A stretch of 64,000 bases of DNA from CAMPKL01 sp963805925 (GTDB lineage Bacteria; Acidobacteriota; Terriglobia; Bryobacterales; UBA6623), in the NCBI GenBank assembly GCA_963805925.1, contig CAWDWB010000005.1, positions 124,001 through 188,000 on the forward strand, given 5' to 3'. The notes under the pieces are model-generated. The model made no database searches. It worked only from the letters and a program-made list of their open reading frames with translations, and was not told where the DNA came from. Made by a program: the position numbers and the translations under genes. This document shows positions 9,043-16,711 of this stretch, one piece after another; position 1 is the stretch's first letter, and every line of letters starts with the position of its first letter.

Positions 9043-10140
9043 GTGACTCGCGTGCAAGCGACCGCTGCTGTCCTACTGGCGGCGGTAATCGGCTATCTCG
9101 TCTACGATAGCCGCGATATCGTCACTGCCGGCCGCAACGACTTCGCTCCCTTCTACGTGGCTGCGCAACTCGTCGGCAAGCAGCCGCTCTACCAGCAATC
9201 CGCGTACCGCGAGTTCCTGATTGAGCAGTTCGGCGGGATCAACGATGCGCTCATCTACATCCGCCCTCCTTTTCACGCCGCTCTTCTGTGGCCCCTGGGA
9301 CTGTTGCCTTATGAGACTGCCCATATCGTTTGGATCTTACTGAGGCTGGCTGCCGTCATCGGGTTCGTGCTGCTCTGGCGTATACCGTCGAGAACGGCGA
9401 CCGCCTGGGCTACGGCCCTTTGTCTGCCGATAGCCGGTTCTTTCGTCAGCGGGCAAGACAGTCCCTTCTTGTTGCTCTTTCTGGCGCTGGCCTGGCGTTG
9501 GTTCGAGTCCGGGCGCAACACTCTGGCAGGCCTGGCCCTGTCGCTCTGCGCGATTAAGTTCCACCTGTTCTTCACGCTGCCCATTTGGCTGTTCAGCCGT
9601 GTAGGGCGTCCGCTTTTAAGAGGGTTCGCGGCCGGCGCCGGGGTTCTCACCGCCGTTTCGTTTGCCGTGAGCGGATGGTCCTGGCCGGTTAGTTACCTCG
9701 CGCAATTGCGTTCGTCGGAAATCTCCCCGCTTGAAGCGCAAATGCCCAACTTGCGCGGACTCTTCGTGGGACTGGAAGGCGCCGCCTACCTCGAAGCCGC
9801 CGCGGCGGTCGTCGTCGCGTGGGCCTGTTGGAAAGCCGCCAAGGTCCCAGAGCCCGCCTATGGATTCGCTGCCGTGTTGCTGGGAGGATTGCTCGTCAGC
9901 CGTCACGCCTATACTTCCGATTGCGTCATCTTGCTGCCGGTCTTCCTGATCCTGCGGACCTTCGACACTCGGCGGCTGCTGAAGACGTTCAGCTTGCTGA
10001 TGATTCTGCCGGCGCCCCTGCTGGCGCCGCGTCCCGCGCCCTATCTCATTCAAGTCGCGTTCGTTGTGATATTCTTCGCCATTGCGCTCGCCCCGAGTAT
10101 CTTGACCTGGAAAGAACGGCCCAGCGCTCCTGTTCCCTGA
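9043..10140 (+). CDS. GT87-type polyprenyl-phosphate sugar glycosyltransferase (DUF2029-like)
   Basis: A 365-residue integral membrane protein with about ten hydrophobic helices. Features typical of the GT87/DUF2029 GT-C family are the early acidic loop RNDFAPFYVAAQLV (Asp near residue 33) after the first helix and the YIRPPFHAALLWPLG segment near residues 72-86. Known members transfer mannose or arabinose from a polyprenyl-phosphate donor on the outer face of the cytoplasmic membrane. The start is GTG 9043, just after a -10-like box. It precedes nagB by 10 bases, so the two may be co-transcribed. The sugar and acceptor are unknown. Confidence 0.8.
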   Translation: MTRVQATAAVLLAAVIGYLVYDSRDIVTAGRNDFAPFYVAAQLVGKQPLYQQSAYREFLIEQFGGINDALIYIRPPFHAALLWPLGLLPYETAHIVWILLRLAAVIGFVLLWRIPSRTATAWATALCLPIAGSFVSGQDSPFLLLFLALAWRWFESGRNTLAGLALSLCAIKFHLFFTLPIWLFSRVGRPLLRGFAAGAGVLTAVSFAVSGWSWPVSYLAQLRSSEISPLEAQMPNLRGLFVGLEGAAYLEAAAAVVVAWACWKAAKVPEPAYGFAAVLLGGLLVSRHAYTSDCVILLPVFLILRTFDTRRLLKTFSLLMILPAPLLAPRPAPYLIQVAFVVIFFAIALAPSILTWKERPSAPVP

Positions 10141-10150
10141 GGCAATTCGT

Positions 10151-10891
10151 TTGGAAATCGTCATCTGCAAGTCTTCTGAAGAACTTGGCACGGAGTCTGC
10201 CGACCGCGGCGCTCATGTCATCCAGTCCGCCATCGAACAACGCGGCTTCGCCAACATCATCGTGGCTACCGGCGTCTCACAATTTGCCACGATCTCAGCC
10301 CTCATCGGCGAACCCGATATCGACTGGACCAAGGTCACCGGCTTCCACCTAGACGAGTACATCGGCCTGCCGATGAGCCATCGCGCATCGTTTCGGGGTT
10401 ACCTGCAGCAGCGCCTGGTCGACCGCGTATCGTTTCGCGAATTTCACTACATCGATGGCGAGGGCGACCCGCACGCCGAGTGCCGCAGGCTCAGCGAGAT
10501 CATCCGCAAGCACCCCATCGATATCGCCTTCGTCGGTATCGGCGAAAACTCGCATCTGGCCTTCAACGACCCGCCTGCCGACTTCGAGACCGAGGAGCCC
10601 TACATCGTCGTCGAACTCGATGACGCTTGCCGCCGCCAGCAGTTAGGCGAAGGGTGGTTCCCGACATTCGAGGACGTCCCGAAACGCGCCATCAGTATGT
10701 CCGTGCGGCAAATCCTCAAGTCTCAGACGATCATTTGCTGCGCCTTGGATGACCGCAAAGCCGCAGCTGTCGCCGCCTCTCTCGAAGGCCCCGTCACGCC
10801 TGACGTGCCCGCCTCGATCCTGCAGCAGCACCCCGATACGTGGATGTATCTCGACGAGGCCGCGGCGGCGAAGCTCCGCCAGGCTACTTAG
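10151..10891 (+). CDS. nagB: Glucosamine-6-phosphate deaminase (NagB family)
   Basis: Converts glucosamine 6-phosphate to fructose 6-phosphate and ammonia, feeding amino sugars into glycolysis. The 246-residue protein carries HLDEYIGL near residues 76-83, the signature region GIGENSHLAFNDPP near 132-145, and the C-terminal SMSVRQILKSQ and KAAAVAASLEGPVTPDVPASILQ segments of the family. The active-site motif is variant: canonical enzymes read G-x-D-G-H-I-A-F-N-E, whereas here Glu-Asn-Ser precede the His, so activity on a related sugar phosphate is possible. TTG start at 10151. Its 3' end overlaps the convergent lipoprotein gene by 8 bases. Confidence 0.85.
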   Translation: MEIVICKSSEELGTESADRGAHVIQSAIEQRGFANIIVATGVSQFATISALIGEPDIDWTKVTGFHLDEYIGLPMSHRASFRGYLQQRLVDRVSFREFHYIDGEGDPHAECRRLSEIIRKHPIDIAFVGIGENSHLAFNDPPADFETEEPYIVVELDDACRRQQLGEGWFPTFEDVPKRAISMSVRQILKSQTIICCALDDRKAAAVAASLEGPVTPDVPASILQQHPDTWMYLDEAAAAKLRQAT

Positions 10892-11354
10892 ACGGCGCCC
10901 ACTCTTCGAGAAACGCACGCACCTTATCCGGGTCGTGGTGATCGCCCGTCTCCAGCTTGCCCGTGTCTTGCGAGTGCAGCAGCGAGCCGTCGGCATCGAG
11001 GACGAAGAAGTGCGGATAGCCGGGGATCTCTGGGTAGCGTGACAGCACGTCTTTGTTTTCGTTATCAGGACTGAAGTTAATCTTGACCATTACGAAGTTC
11101 GCGTCCAGCAACTCGGCGATGTCGGGGTACTGTTCCCAAAAGTCGTCCAGTCGATGGCACCAGATGCACCACTCGCCGCCGACTTCCAGCAGCACTCGCC
11201 GGCCGCTGCGCGCCGCCTCGGCGACGGCGGCATCGATGTCTTCGGCCGCATCGCGCGCCGGGTCGTACTCATGCACGGCTTCATACGGACCGGGTGACCC
11301 CGCGCAGGCCGCCAGTAGCAAAACAAAGGCGACGATTGAGGCGCGCAGCGTCAT
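10884..11354 (-). CDS. Thioredoxin-fold lipoprotein
   Basis: A 156-residue lipoprotein: signal peptide with lipobox LLAACAGS (lipidated Cys17), then a thioredoxin-like domain with redox motif WCIWCH near residues 61-66, followed by the beta strand FVMVKINFSPDN and the cis-Pro region PEIPGYPHFFVLDADG. The WCxWC-H active site resembles thioredoxin_7/DsbD-gamma-type domains, so it probably reduces or isomerises disulfides or helps metal-centre assembly in the envelope. It is convergent with nagB (8-base overlap) and divergent from the aldolase gene, with 36 bases between starts. Confidence 0.85.
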   Translation of the reverse strand: MTLRASIVAFVLLLAACAGSPGPYEAVHEYDPARDAAEDIDAAVAEAARSGRRVLLEVGGEWCIWCHRLDDFWEQYPDIAELLDANFVMVKINFSPDNENKDVLSRYPEIPGYPHFFVLDADGSLLHSQDTGKLETGDHHDPDKVRAFLEEWAPSK

Positions 11355-11378
11355 TAGAACTTAGTCTAGTCCCGTTGC

Positions 11379-11384
11379 TACACT
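11379..11384 (+). promoter_or_regulatory. -10 box (TACACT) 6 bases before start codon
   Basis: TACACT is followed by six bases and then the ATG at 11391. The whole divergent gap is only 36 bases and has no room for a leader with a ribosome binding site, so a leaderless transcript is the simplest reading. Confidence 0.4.
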
Positions 11385-11390
11385 CCCAGA

Positions 11391-12308
11391 ATGTCTGAGC
11401 CCTTCAGCGGAGTTTTTCCCATCGCCCCGACGCCGTTCAGCGAGACCGGCGAGATCGACCTCGACGGCCAACGCCGCGTCCTCGACTGCATGATCGACCA
11501 AGGCGTCGACGGCATCTGCATCCTGGCCAACTACTCCGAGCAGTTCCTGCTTTCCGACGCCGAGCGTGACGAACTCCTCGACCTCTGCATCAACCACGTC
11601 GCCGGACGCGTCCCAGTCATCGTCACCGTCAGCCACTTCTCCACGCAGTTAGTCGAGCAACGCGGCGCTCGCGCGGCCAAAGCCGGGGCAGCAATGCTCA
11701 TGATGATGGCCCCCTATCACGGCGCCACTCTGCAGGCTTCCGAGAAAGGCGTCCAAGAACACTTCGCACGCGTCGCCGAGGCCGCACAGATCCCGATCAT
11801 GGTCCAGGACGCACCCCTGAGCGGCGTCAATCTGTCCGTGCCGTTCCTCGCACGTCTCGCCAAGGCCGTTCCGCTCGTCCGCTACTTCAAGATCGAGATG
11901 CCCGGCACCGCAGGCAAACTGCGCGCCCTCATCGAAGGGGGCGGGGAAGCCATCGCCGGCCCCTTTGACGGTGAAGAGTCGATCACCCTGATGGCCGACC
12001 TCGACGCCGGCGCCCGCGGCACCATGCCCAGCGCTTTATTGCCAGACTTGATCAAGCCGGTCCTTCAGGCTCATCTCTCCGGCGACCGCGCAACCGCGGC
12101 GAAACTTTACGCCAAGATCCTGCCGCTCATCAACTACGAAAACCGCCAGTGCGGTTTAAGAGCGACGAAGGCCGTCATGAAGGAAGGCGGCGTGATCAAG
12201 AGCGACGCCGTACGCCATCCGCTCGAGACGTTGCACCCCGCAACGAGGCAAGGCTTGTTGGAACTTGCAGCTGAGGTTCAGCCTCTTACCCTGCGCTGGG
12301 GCCGGTGA
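11391..12308 (+). CDS. 2-keto-3-deoxy-L-arabonate dehydratase-like protein (DapA superfamily)
   Basis: A 305-residue class I aldolase-type TIM barrel of the DHDPS/NAL family. The Schiff-base lysine is in RYFKIEMPG near residue 166. The sequence matches what I recall of the Azospirillum L-2-keto-3-deoxyarabonate dehydratase very closely in its hallmark stretches: GVFPIAPTPFSETGEIDL at the N-terminus, CILANYSEQF, PVIVTVSHFSTQ, PYHGAT, IMVQDAPLSG, GPFDGEE, NYENRQ and a C-terminal LRWG. That enzyme dehydrates 2-keto-3-deoxy-L-arabonate to alpha-ketoglutarate semialdehyde in the non-phosphorylative pentose pathway. The other genes of that route are not in the window, so a related keto-deoxy-sugar acid substrate remains possible. 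Confidence 0.8.
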   Translation: MSEPFSGVFPIAPTPFSETGEIDLDGQRRVLDCMIDQGVDGICILANYSEQFLLSDAERDELLDLCINHVAGRVPVIVTVSHFSTQLVEQRGARAAKAGAAMLMMMAPYHGATLQASEKGVQEHFARVAEAAQIPIMVQDAPLSGVNLSVPFLARLAKAVPLVRYFKIEMPGTAGKLRALIEGGGEAIAGPFDGEESITLMADLDAGARGTMPSALLPDLIKPVLQAHLSGDRATAAKLYAKILPLINYENRQCGLRATKAVMKEGGVIKSDAVRHPLETLHPATRQGLLELAAEVQPLTLRWGR

Positions 12309-12310
12309 GA

Positions 12311-13216
12311 CTAACCCCAAGTATCCGCCACCCGGTAAGCCTCAAAGCACTTCTCTAACCCTGGCCGGCCCGGCACGGACAGCCCATGCTCCATGCCGAT
12401 AATCCCCTCGTAGCCCTTCTCGTAAATCCGCTTGAACACGTTCTGATAATTGATCTCGCCCGTGTAAGGCTCCTTGCGGCCCGGCACGTCGCCCGCTTGG
12501 AAATATCCAATGCGGTCCCAGTGCTTCTCGATGTTGTTGATCAGGTTCCCCTCGGAAATCTGCTGATGGTAAATGTCGAACAGGATCTTCACCTGCGAAC
12601 TGCCGACGGCGTCGATGATCTGGGCGGCGTGTTCCGACGTCACCACGTGATAGCCAGGGTGATCGACCAACACGTTCAACGGTTCGAGAACCAACGTCAA
12701 CTCGGTCCCTTCGACGATCTCCGCGGCCTTCTTCAACCCGTCGATCACGTTTTGCGTCTGGCGGCTTAGCGGCATGTAGTCGACGCTGAGGCCGCTGCAA
12801 ACCGTCGCCCAGTGATTCCTGATTGCGTCGTGGTACTCCACGGCCTTGCGCACGTCCGTCAGAAAACCCTCGTGGAACTTGGCATCGACCAGAGCATCGC
12901 CCTGCCAGCCGCCGCTGTTCACCACAAAGACGCCCATCTCCATATGGAGCTCGTTCATCTTGCGACGGATGCTCACGCACTCTTCCAACGAGTGATTCTT
13001 TGGCAGCGCGTTGTACTCGAACGCCTCGAAGCCATAGTCGGCGTAGAGTTCCAAATGCTGATCGACCGACGCCTCCTTACCCAAGAAACCCATGCGCGGC
13101 GCGTAGCGCAGATGCCACTTGTGCGTTCGCGCCGTCTCGGGCACAACCTCCGGCCCACGACTACAGCCGTATAGGCCTAAACCAGCAAGGGAACCCAAGG
13201 CAGTGCGTCGTGTCAT
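12311..13216 (-). CDS. Exported hydroxypyruvate isomerase-like / sugar phosphate isomerase-epimerase
   Basis: A 301-residue AP-endonuclease-2-type TIM barrel. Metal-ligand segments are visible: VLEPLN (Glu near 157), FDIYHQQ near 199, GDVPGRKEPYTGEINY near 227-242 and IGMEHG near 262; together they resemble hydroxypyruvate isomerase (Hyi). Unusually for Hyi, the N-terminus MTRRTALGSLAGLGLYGCSRG has a twin-arginine start and a Cys at residue 18 inside a lipobox-like context, so the protein may be exported by Tat and perhaps lipidated. That is a common architecture for Planctomycete and Acidobacterial sugar isomerase homologues. Convergent with the aldolase gene, 2 bases apart. TATCCT lies 8 bases before the start. 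Confidence 0.82.
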   Translation of the reverse strand: MTRRTALGSLAGLGLYGCSRGPEVVPETARTHKWHLRYAPRMGFLGKEASVDQHLELYADYGFEAFEYNALPKNHSLEECVSIRRKMNELHMEMGVFVVNSGGWQGDALVDAKFHEGFLTDVRKAVEYHDAIRNHWATVCSGLSVDYMPLSRQTQNVIDGLKKAAEIVEGTELTLVLEPLNVLVDHPGYHVVTSEHAAQIIDAVGSSQVKILFDIYHQQISEGNLINNIEKHWDRIGYFQAGDVPGRKEPYTGEINYQNVFKRIYEKGYEGIIGMEHGLSVPGRPGLEKCFEAYRVADTWG

Positions 13217-13329
13217 ACGGCTTCAGGATACTGCGCCGGGGCGTGTCTCCACCGTTCTATCCAACCCCTCAATCCGTCGCTGGCGCGCAACAGAGCCGCG
13301 ACCGTCAGGGAGCGACTTCTTTCTCCGTC

Positions 13330-15036
13330 CTACCCCGGTCCCTGCAAACGCCGGACGCCCGCAGCCGCGTCAGCATTTGAAGGGTCTAACTGTGCGGCCA
13401 AGCGGTAGTGATACACCGCCTCCAGCGACCGCCCCAGATACTCCAACGCTACGCCGTAGTTGTAGTGCGCGTCTGCATAATCCGGCGCAGCCTCCAAGGC
13501 GGCTTCATAGTGCGGCGCGGCCTCCTCCAAGCGCTCCTGCCGCAACAAGCAGTTGCCGAGAGCATTCTGCGCCTGTGCCAGCCGGGGTTCGCGTTCGACC
13601 GCCGCGCGCAACGAAGCCTCCGCCGCCGCCAGCGAACCCTGCTGCATCTGCAAGCTGCCCAAGTTGTACTGTGCCTGGGCATACTGCGGGTCGAGTGACA
13701 CGGCTTGCTGGAACTGCTCCATCGCCCCGGGCGCATCGCCCTCGGCCAAGACCGCGCGGCCCAGATTGTTGTGGGCGACGATCGACAGCGGCTGGCCCTC
13801 CACTGTGCGGCTCCAAAGAGTTTTCGAATCCTTCCAACGCGGGATCTGATACAACGTCAACCCCGTCAGCACGGTCAAGGTCACCGCCGCGCGCAGCAGA
13901 ATCAGCTTGTCGTGCTTTTCGTATTGCAGCAGCCACGTGCCACCTAGCAGGCAGGCGACGCCCAATGTCGCTAGGTAGGTGTGGTGATCGGCGACAACTT
14001 GTTGGCGATCGAGCCGCAGCAGCGATAACACCGGCAACAAGGTGACCACGTAAGCGCCCCAAACCGCCGCGATCCACGGGCGAGTCTTCCACTGCCAAAT
14101 CGCCAATGCCGTGACAGCGGCGACGAACACCGCCGCTCCCACAATCCGCAAGTCCGTGATCTGCGGATCGAGACTGTAGATGTACTGCGGGTACAGCGAG
14201 ATCGGAACCAGTGTCTTCACAAGGTAAAACGCCAACCCGTAGAGCGAGAGTCCGATGCGCAGGTCCGGGTAGAGCCCCAAGTCAGCGGCGGCACTGCCGA
14301 AGCTGCCCGTCGTGCGCGTCATCGCGTAGAAGCCCGCGACAGCCGCTAGGGCAAAGAACGGCAGCTTCTCCGACCAGGTACACCAGTTGAACCGCCGCCG
14401 CAGCGGATAGAAATCGATCAGCAGCAGTACGACCGGCAGCGTCACGGCCAGGATCTTCGACAACAACGCCCCAACGAAAGCCGCAATCGCCCACTTCACC
14501 TTGCCTCGCACATAGAGCAGCAGTGTCCCGGCATAGAACACGCCGCACAACACGTCGCGCCGCTCACTGGCCCAACTCACCGACTCCACCCGTAGCGGGT
14601 GCAGCGAGAAGACCAAGGCTCCTGCCGCCGCGGCCCAAACAAGCGGCGGCGACGACTCGCGATCCAGGGCCTTCTTGAGTAACTCCACAAAGAGCAAAAA
14701 GATAAGCACCGCCGTGATCGCATGCAACACGACGTTGGTGAAGTGGTATCCCGCCGGGTTCATGCCCCAAAGCGCGTAATCGAAGCTTGAACTCAGCCAA
14801 GTCAGCGGGTGGTAGTGGCCCAAGACGAACGCCCGGAATGCCCATGCGATCTGCGATGGTCCCAAGCCGCGGTAGTAGGGGTTGTCGAGGAAGTTGCGGT
14901 CGTCGTCCCAGTTGACAAAATCGTTGGCGAGAGAGGGCAAGAAGACCAGCAGCGTCGCAAGCCCGACAATCCACGGGGCCCAGCGGGATAAGTCGCTTTG
15001 CTGCTGCGGTTTCCGGCGCGCCATCGAAGACACCAT
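13330..15036 (-). CDS. Multi-spanning membrane protein with C-terminal TPR repeats (TMTC-like, GT-C fold)
   Basis: 568 residues. Residues 1-400 hold about ten transmembrane helices. The first loop has the acidic pair NWDDDRNFLDNP and an early luminal segment HYHPLTWLSSSFDYALWG, and HPLRVESVSWASERRDVL follows; this pattern is shared by bacterial and eukaryotic TMTC-type O-glycosyltransferases of the GT-C superfamily. Residues 415-555 form about four TPR units (AHNNLGRAVLAEGD, AQYNLGSLQMQQGS, AQNALGNCLLRQER, AHYNYGVALEYLGR). A role in protein or surface glycosylation on the outer face of the membrane is inferred. The start could be ATG 15036 or ATG 15024; a TATCAT hexamer overlaps the first and would favour the second. 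Confidence 0.8.
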   Translation of the reverse strand: MVSSMARRKPQQQSDLSRWAPWIVGLATLLVFLPSLANDFVNWDDDRNFLDNPYYRGLGPSQIAWAFRAFVLGHYHPLTWLSSSFDYALWGMNPAGYHFTNVVLHAITAVLIFLLFVELLKKALDRESSPPLVWAAAAGALVFSLHPLRVESVSWASERRDVLCGVFYAGTLLLYVRGKVKWAIAAFVGALLSKILAVTLPVVLLLIDFYPLRRRFNWCTWSEKLPFFALAAVAGFYAMTRTTGSFGSAAADLGLYPDLRIGLSLYGLAFYLVKTLVPISLYPQYIYSLDPQITDLRIVGAAVFVAAVTALAIWQWKTRPWIAAVWGAYVVTLLPVLSLLRLDRQQVVADHHTYLATLGVACLLGGTWLLQYEKHDKLILLRAAVTLTVLTGLTLYQIPRWKDSKTLWSRTVEGQPLSIVAHNNLGRAVLAEGDAPGAMEQFQQAVSLDPQYAQAQYNLGSLQMQQGSLAAAEASLRAAVEREPRLAQAQNALGNCLLRQERLEEAAPHYEAALEAAPDYADAHYNYGVALEYLGRSLEAVYHYRLAAQLDPSNADAAAGVRRLQGPG

Positions 15037-15068
15037 GATACGTGTCCCGCGCTGTTAGCCTGGTAGCG

Positions 15069-15554
15069 ATGGATGTCTTCGTTTTAAGGCATGCGATCGC
15101 TGAGGACGCGGCGCCAGGCCAAGCGGATTCCGAGCGCCGTCTCACGGATGTTGGCCGCGAGCGCCTGCGGCTAGTCGTCCGTAAAGCCATGCGTGCCGGC
15201 ATGGCCCCTGCGGTCGTCCTAACGAGCCCCTATGTGCGCGCCCGCCAGACGGCCGATATCCTGCTCGAGGAACTCGATCACGCCTGCGAGTTGGTCACCA
15301 CGGCCAACCTGACCCCTTACGCCGAAGTCGCCGATCTATGGCAAGAGTTGCGCGAGTACGCCCGGCTCAGTCCGCTGATGGTCGTCGGCCACAATCCCCA
15401 ACTCAGCGAGCTGGTTTCGGTGCTGATTGGCTCGCCGCGCTACGCTGTGGAAATGAAAAAGGCGGCCATCGCCTACGTCAAAGACGTCGGCAACGGCCCT
15501 CGCCCAGTGGGCCGGCTGGTTTGGATGCTGACCGCTAAGTTGGCCAAGGCGTGA
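15069..15554 (+). CDS. sixA: Phosphohistidine phosphatase SixA
   Basis: A 161-residue member of the histidine phosphatase (RHG) superfamily. The catalytic motif LRHAIAED contains His8 in the protein begun at ATG 15069. ERRLTDVGRERL, LTSPYVRARQTADIL and VVGHNPQLSEL supply the remaining core residues, including the second catalytic histidine in GHNP. SixA removes phosphate from phosphohistidine on HPt or PTS proteins. A longer frame from 15042 would add nine residues before the conserved MDVFVLRHA and overlap the promoter region of the divergent TMTC-like gene, so I chose the internal ATG. Confidence 0.88.
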   Translation: MDVFVLRHAIAEDAAPGQADSERRLTDVGRERLRLVVRKAMRAGMAPAVVLTSPYVRARQTADILLEELDHACELVTTANLTPYAEVADLWQELREYARLSPLMVVGHNPQLSELVSVLIGSPRYAVEMKKAAIAYVKDVGNGPRPVGRLVWMLTAKLAKA

Positions 15555-15661
15555 AGAAAGTACTAGCCTGGAAGCGCAAACCGGTAACATTTGCCTACCT
15601 TGGGTGGCAGTTGGCGGCGATTCTCTAACTGGCGCGGTAATTGCTAACGGAAGTGGAAACC

Positions 15662-16081
15662 ATGTGGAACAAAGACGATCAACGTAACGAACCTGCTGCC
15701 GCCGGCACGCCGGCTCCGCCGCCCTCTCGGCCAGCTCCGTCGTCAGGGGGAGGCCAACCGGCCTACATCGGCAAGTCGATCTCGATCGAAGGCACCATCA
15801 CTGGCTCAGACGATCTGGTCATCGAAGGCCACGTTAAAGGCTCCATCAAGCTCTCCGACAACATGCTGACCATCGGCGCCAACGGCGTGGTCGAAGCGGA
15901 CGTCGAAGCCAAAGAGATACGCGTTCAAGGAAAGCTCAACGGCGCCACCAAGGCTCGCGACCGCATCGAGATCGGCAAAACCGGCTCGGTGGAAGGCGAA
16001 GTCACCACCAGCAGAATTGCCGTCGAGGACGGCGCCGTGTTCCGGGGCAGCGTGAACATCGCCACCCCGGAAGGCAAATAG
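15662..16081 (+). CDS. Bactofilin
   Basis: Bactofilins are small self-polymerising beta-helical scaffold proteins that position envelope, stalk or polar machinery. The 139-residue protein has a short Pro/Ala-rich N-terminal tail (residues 1-38), then the bactofilin core beginning YIGKSISIEGTITGSDDL and running through repeated beta-solenoid turns (LVIEGHVKGSIKL, ANGVVEADVEAKEIRV, GKLNGATKARDRIEIG, SVEGEVTTSRIAVEDGAVFRGSV; each under 20 residues). Start at ATG 15662 with GGAAG about 8 bases upstream; the paralogue at 34125 begins with the same MW-x-KDE pattern, which supports it. Adjacent to no obvious partner. Confidence 0.93.
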   Translation: MWNKDDQRNEPAAAGTPAPPPSRPAPSSGGGQPAYIGKSISIEGTITGSDDLVIEGHVKGSIKLSDNMLTIGANGVVEADVEAKEIRVQGKLNGATKARDRIEIGKTGSVEGEVTTSRIAVEDGAVFRGSVNIATPEGK

Positions 16082-16371
16082 CTACTGATGCGGCGGAGGC
16101 GGGCAAGTCCCGTTGGAAAGAGAAAAGGGTCACCCAAGCCCGGATCGTTGCGCTTGGGCGGCACATCGATCTGCGGTTCTGGCGAGGGCGAGAGCGCGTT
16201 GATGCTCTCTTGGCGGCGCGTGCGGCGTTGGATAGCCACGAACACCCTATACCGGATAACGCGGCGTTGAATCCTCGAGGATATGGAGGGGGCGTCGCCT
16301 AGGCGCAGATTGGCGTTGCGAAGGGAGGTTGGGCGCCGGATTGGCGAAGTGGGTGAATTGAAGGCCAAACG
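16082..16371. other. Stretch without a convincing gene
   Basis: Short frames are open on both strands. One minus frame (15925-16428) runs through part of this gap with a proline-rich segment (PEPQIDVPPKRNDPGLGDPF), then continues antisense into bactofilin; it has no ribosome binding site and an arbitrary start inside the neighbouring hairpin region. A 60-codon plus frame (16088-16270) is arginine-rich and lacks a family resemblance. I regard both as chance frames in GC-rich DNA, but a small minus-strand protein cannot be excluded. Confidence 0.4.
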
Positions 16372-16405
16372 CCCAAAGGGCCCCTGTTTCCAGGAGCCCT
16401 TTGGG
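16372..16405 (-). terminator. Strong hairpin, probable terminator
   Basis: Arms CCCAAAGGGC (16372-16381) and GCCCTTTGGG (16396-16405) pair perfectly over 10 bp and the loop contains an inner CCTG/CAGG stem. On the minus strand it is followed by CGTTTGGCCTT, a poor but present T-rich tail; the plus strand side is followed by ACGCAGG. It would therefore more plausibly end a minus-strand transcript. Confidence 0.5.
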
Positions 16406-16582
16406 ACGCAGGTTGGATTCCCTTCCAAGCGGGGAACCGGAGATGTCTTTGGGTCGACCCTAGTTTCTGTTTCGCTCTTACGCTGCCGTTTCGTTTGGCC
16501 TCATCGGCATGCCCCAAGTACTGCTCCCTACGCGTCGGGGGCCCCAGCCGTGCCTGGCCTAACTGGGGCTCTTCTGCTTCTA
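16372..16582 (-). ncRNA. Candidate structured small RNA, family unidentified
   Basis: The minus strand of this non-coding stretch has an ncRNA-like layout. A TATACC hexamer (plus 16583-16588) lies just upstream, with a TTGACA (plus 16597-16602) only 8 bases further up. Next comes a GCCCCAG...CTGGGGC hairpin near the 5' end, a purine-rich unpaired segment rich in GAAAC, and a GGGTCGACCC palindrome. A TTCCC...GGGAA stem follows, and finally the strong hairpin at 16372-16405. The predicted length of about 200 bases would suit 6S RNA, but I cannot match 6S, tmRNA, RNase P or SRP RNA consensus elements by eye. The promoter spacing is abnormal, so direction and boundaries are uncertain. Confidence 0.3.
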
Positions 16583-16684
16583 GGTATACCACCCCGTGTC
16601 AAGCGGTCCGGTCGCGGTCCAGGGGGATCGTACTCAGCTGCCGCCCATTGGGTATGGTTTACATCGTGGCTTGGGGGGATGGGC

Positions 16685-16690
16685 TAGAAT
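16685..16690 (+). promoter_or_regulatory. Possible -10 box (TAGAAT) for the VWFA gene
   Basis: TAGAAT lies 21 bases before the ATG at 16712, with a GGAG ribosome binding site between them. TTTACA at 16658-16663 is a possible -35 but the spacing of 21 is long. Low confidence as a defined promoter. Confidence 0.3.
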
Positions 16691-16711
16691 GAACCACGGA
16701 GAACTACGCCC

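Noticed and set aside
15925..16428. 167-codon minus-strand frame through the bactofilin end and the gap
   Set aside because: It starts inside the terminator-like hairpin region, lacks a ribosome binding site and its last third is antisense to bactofilin.
16470..16530. Hammerhead-ribozyme-like GATGAG...CGAAAC on the minus strand
   Set aside because: The core requires CUGAUGA and a pairing stem II; here the first U is C and the bases between the two motifs do not pair, so it is a chance resemblance.
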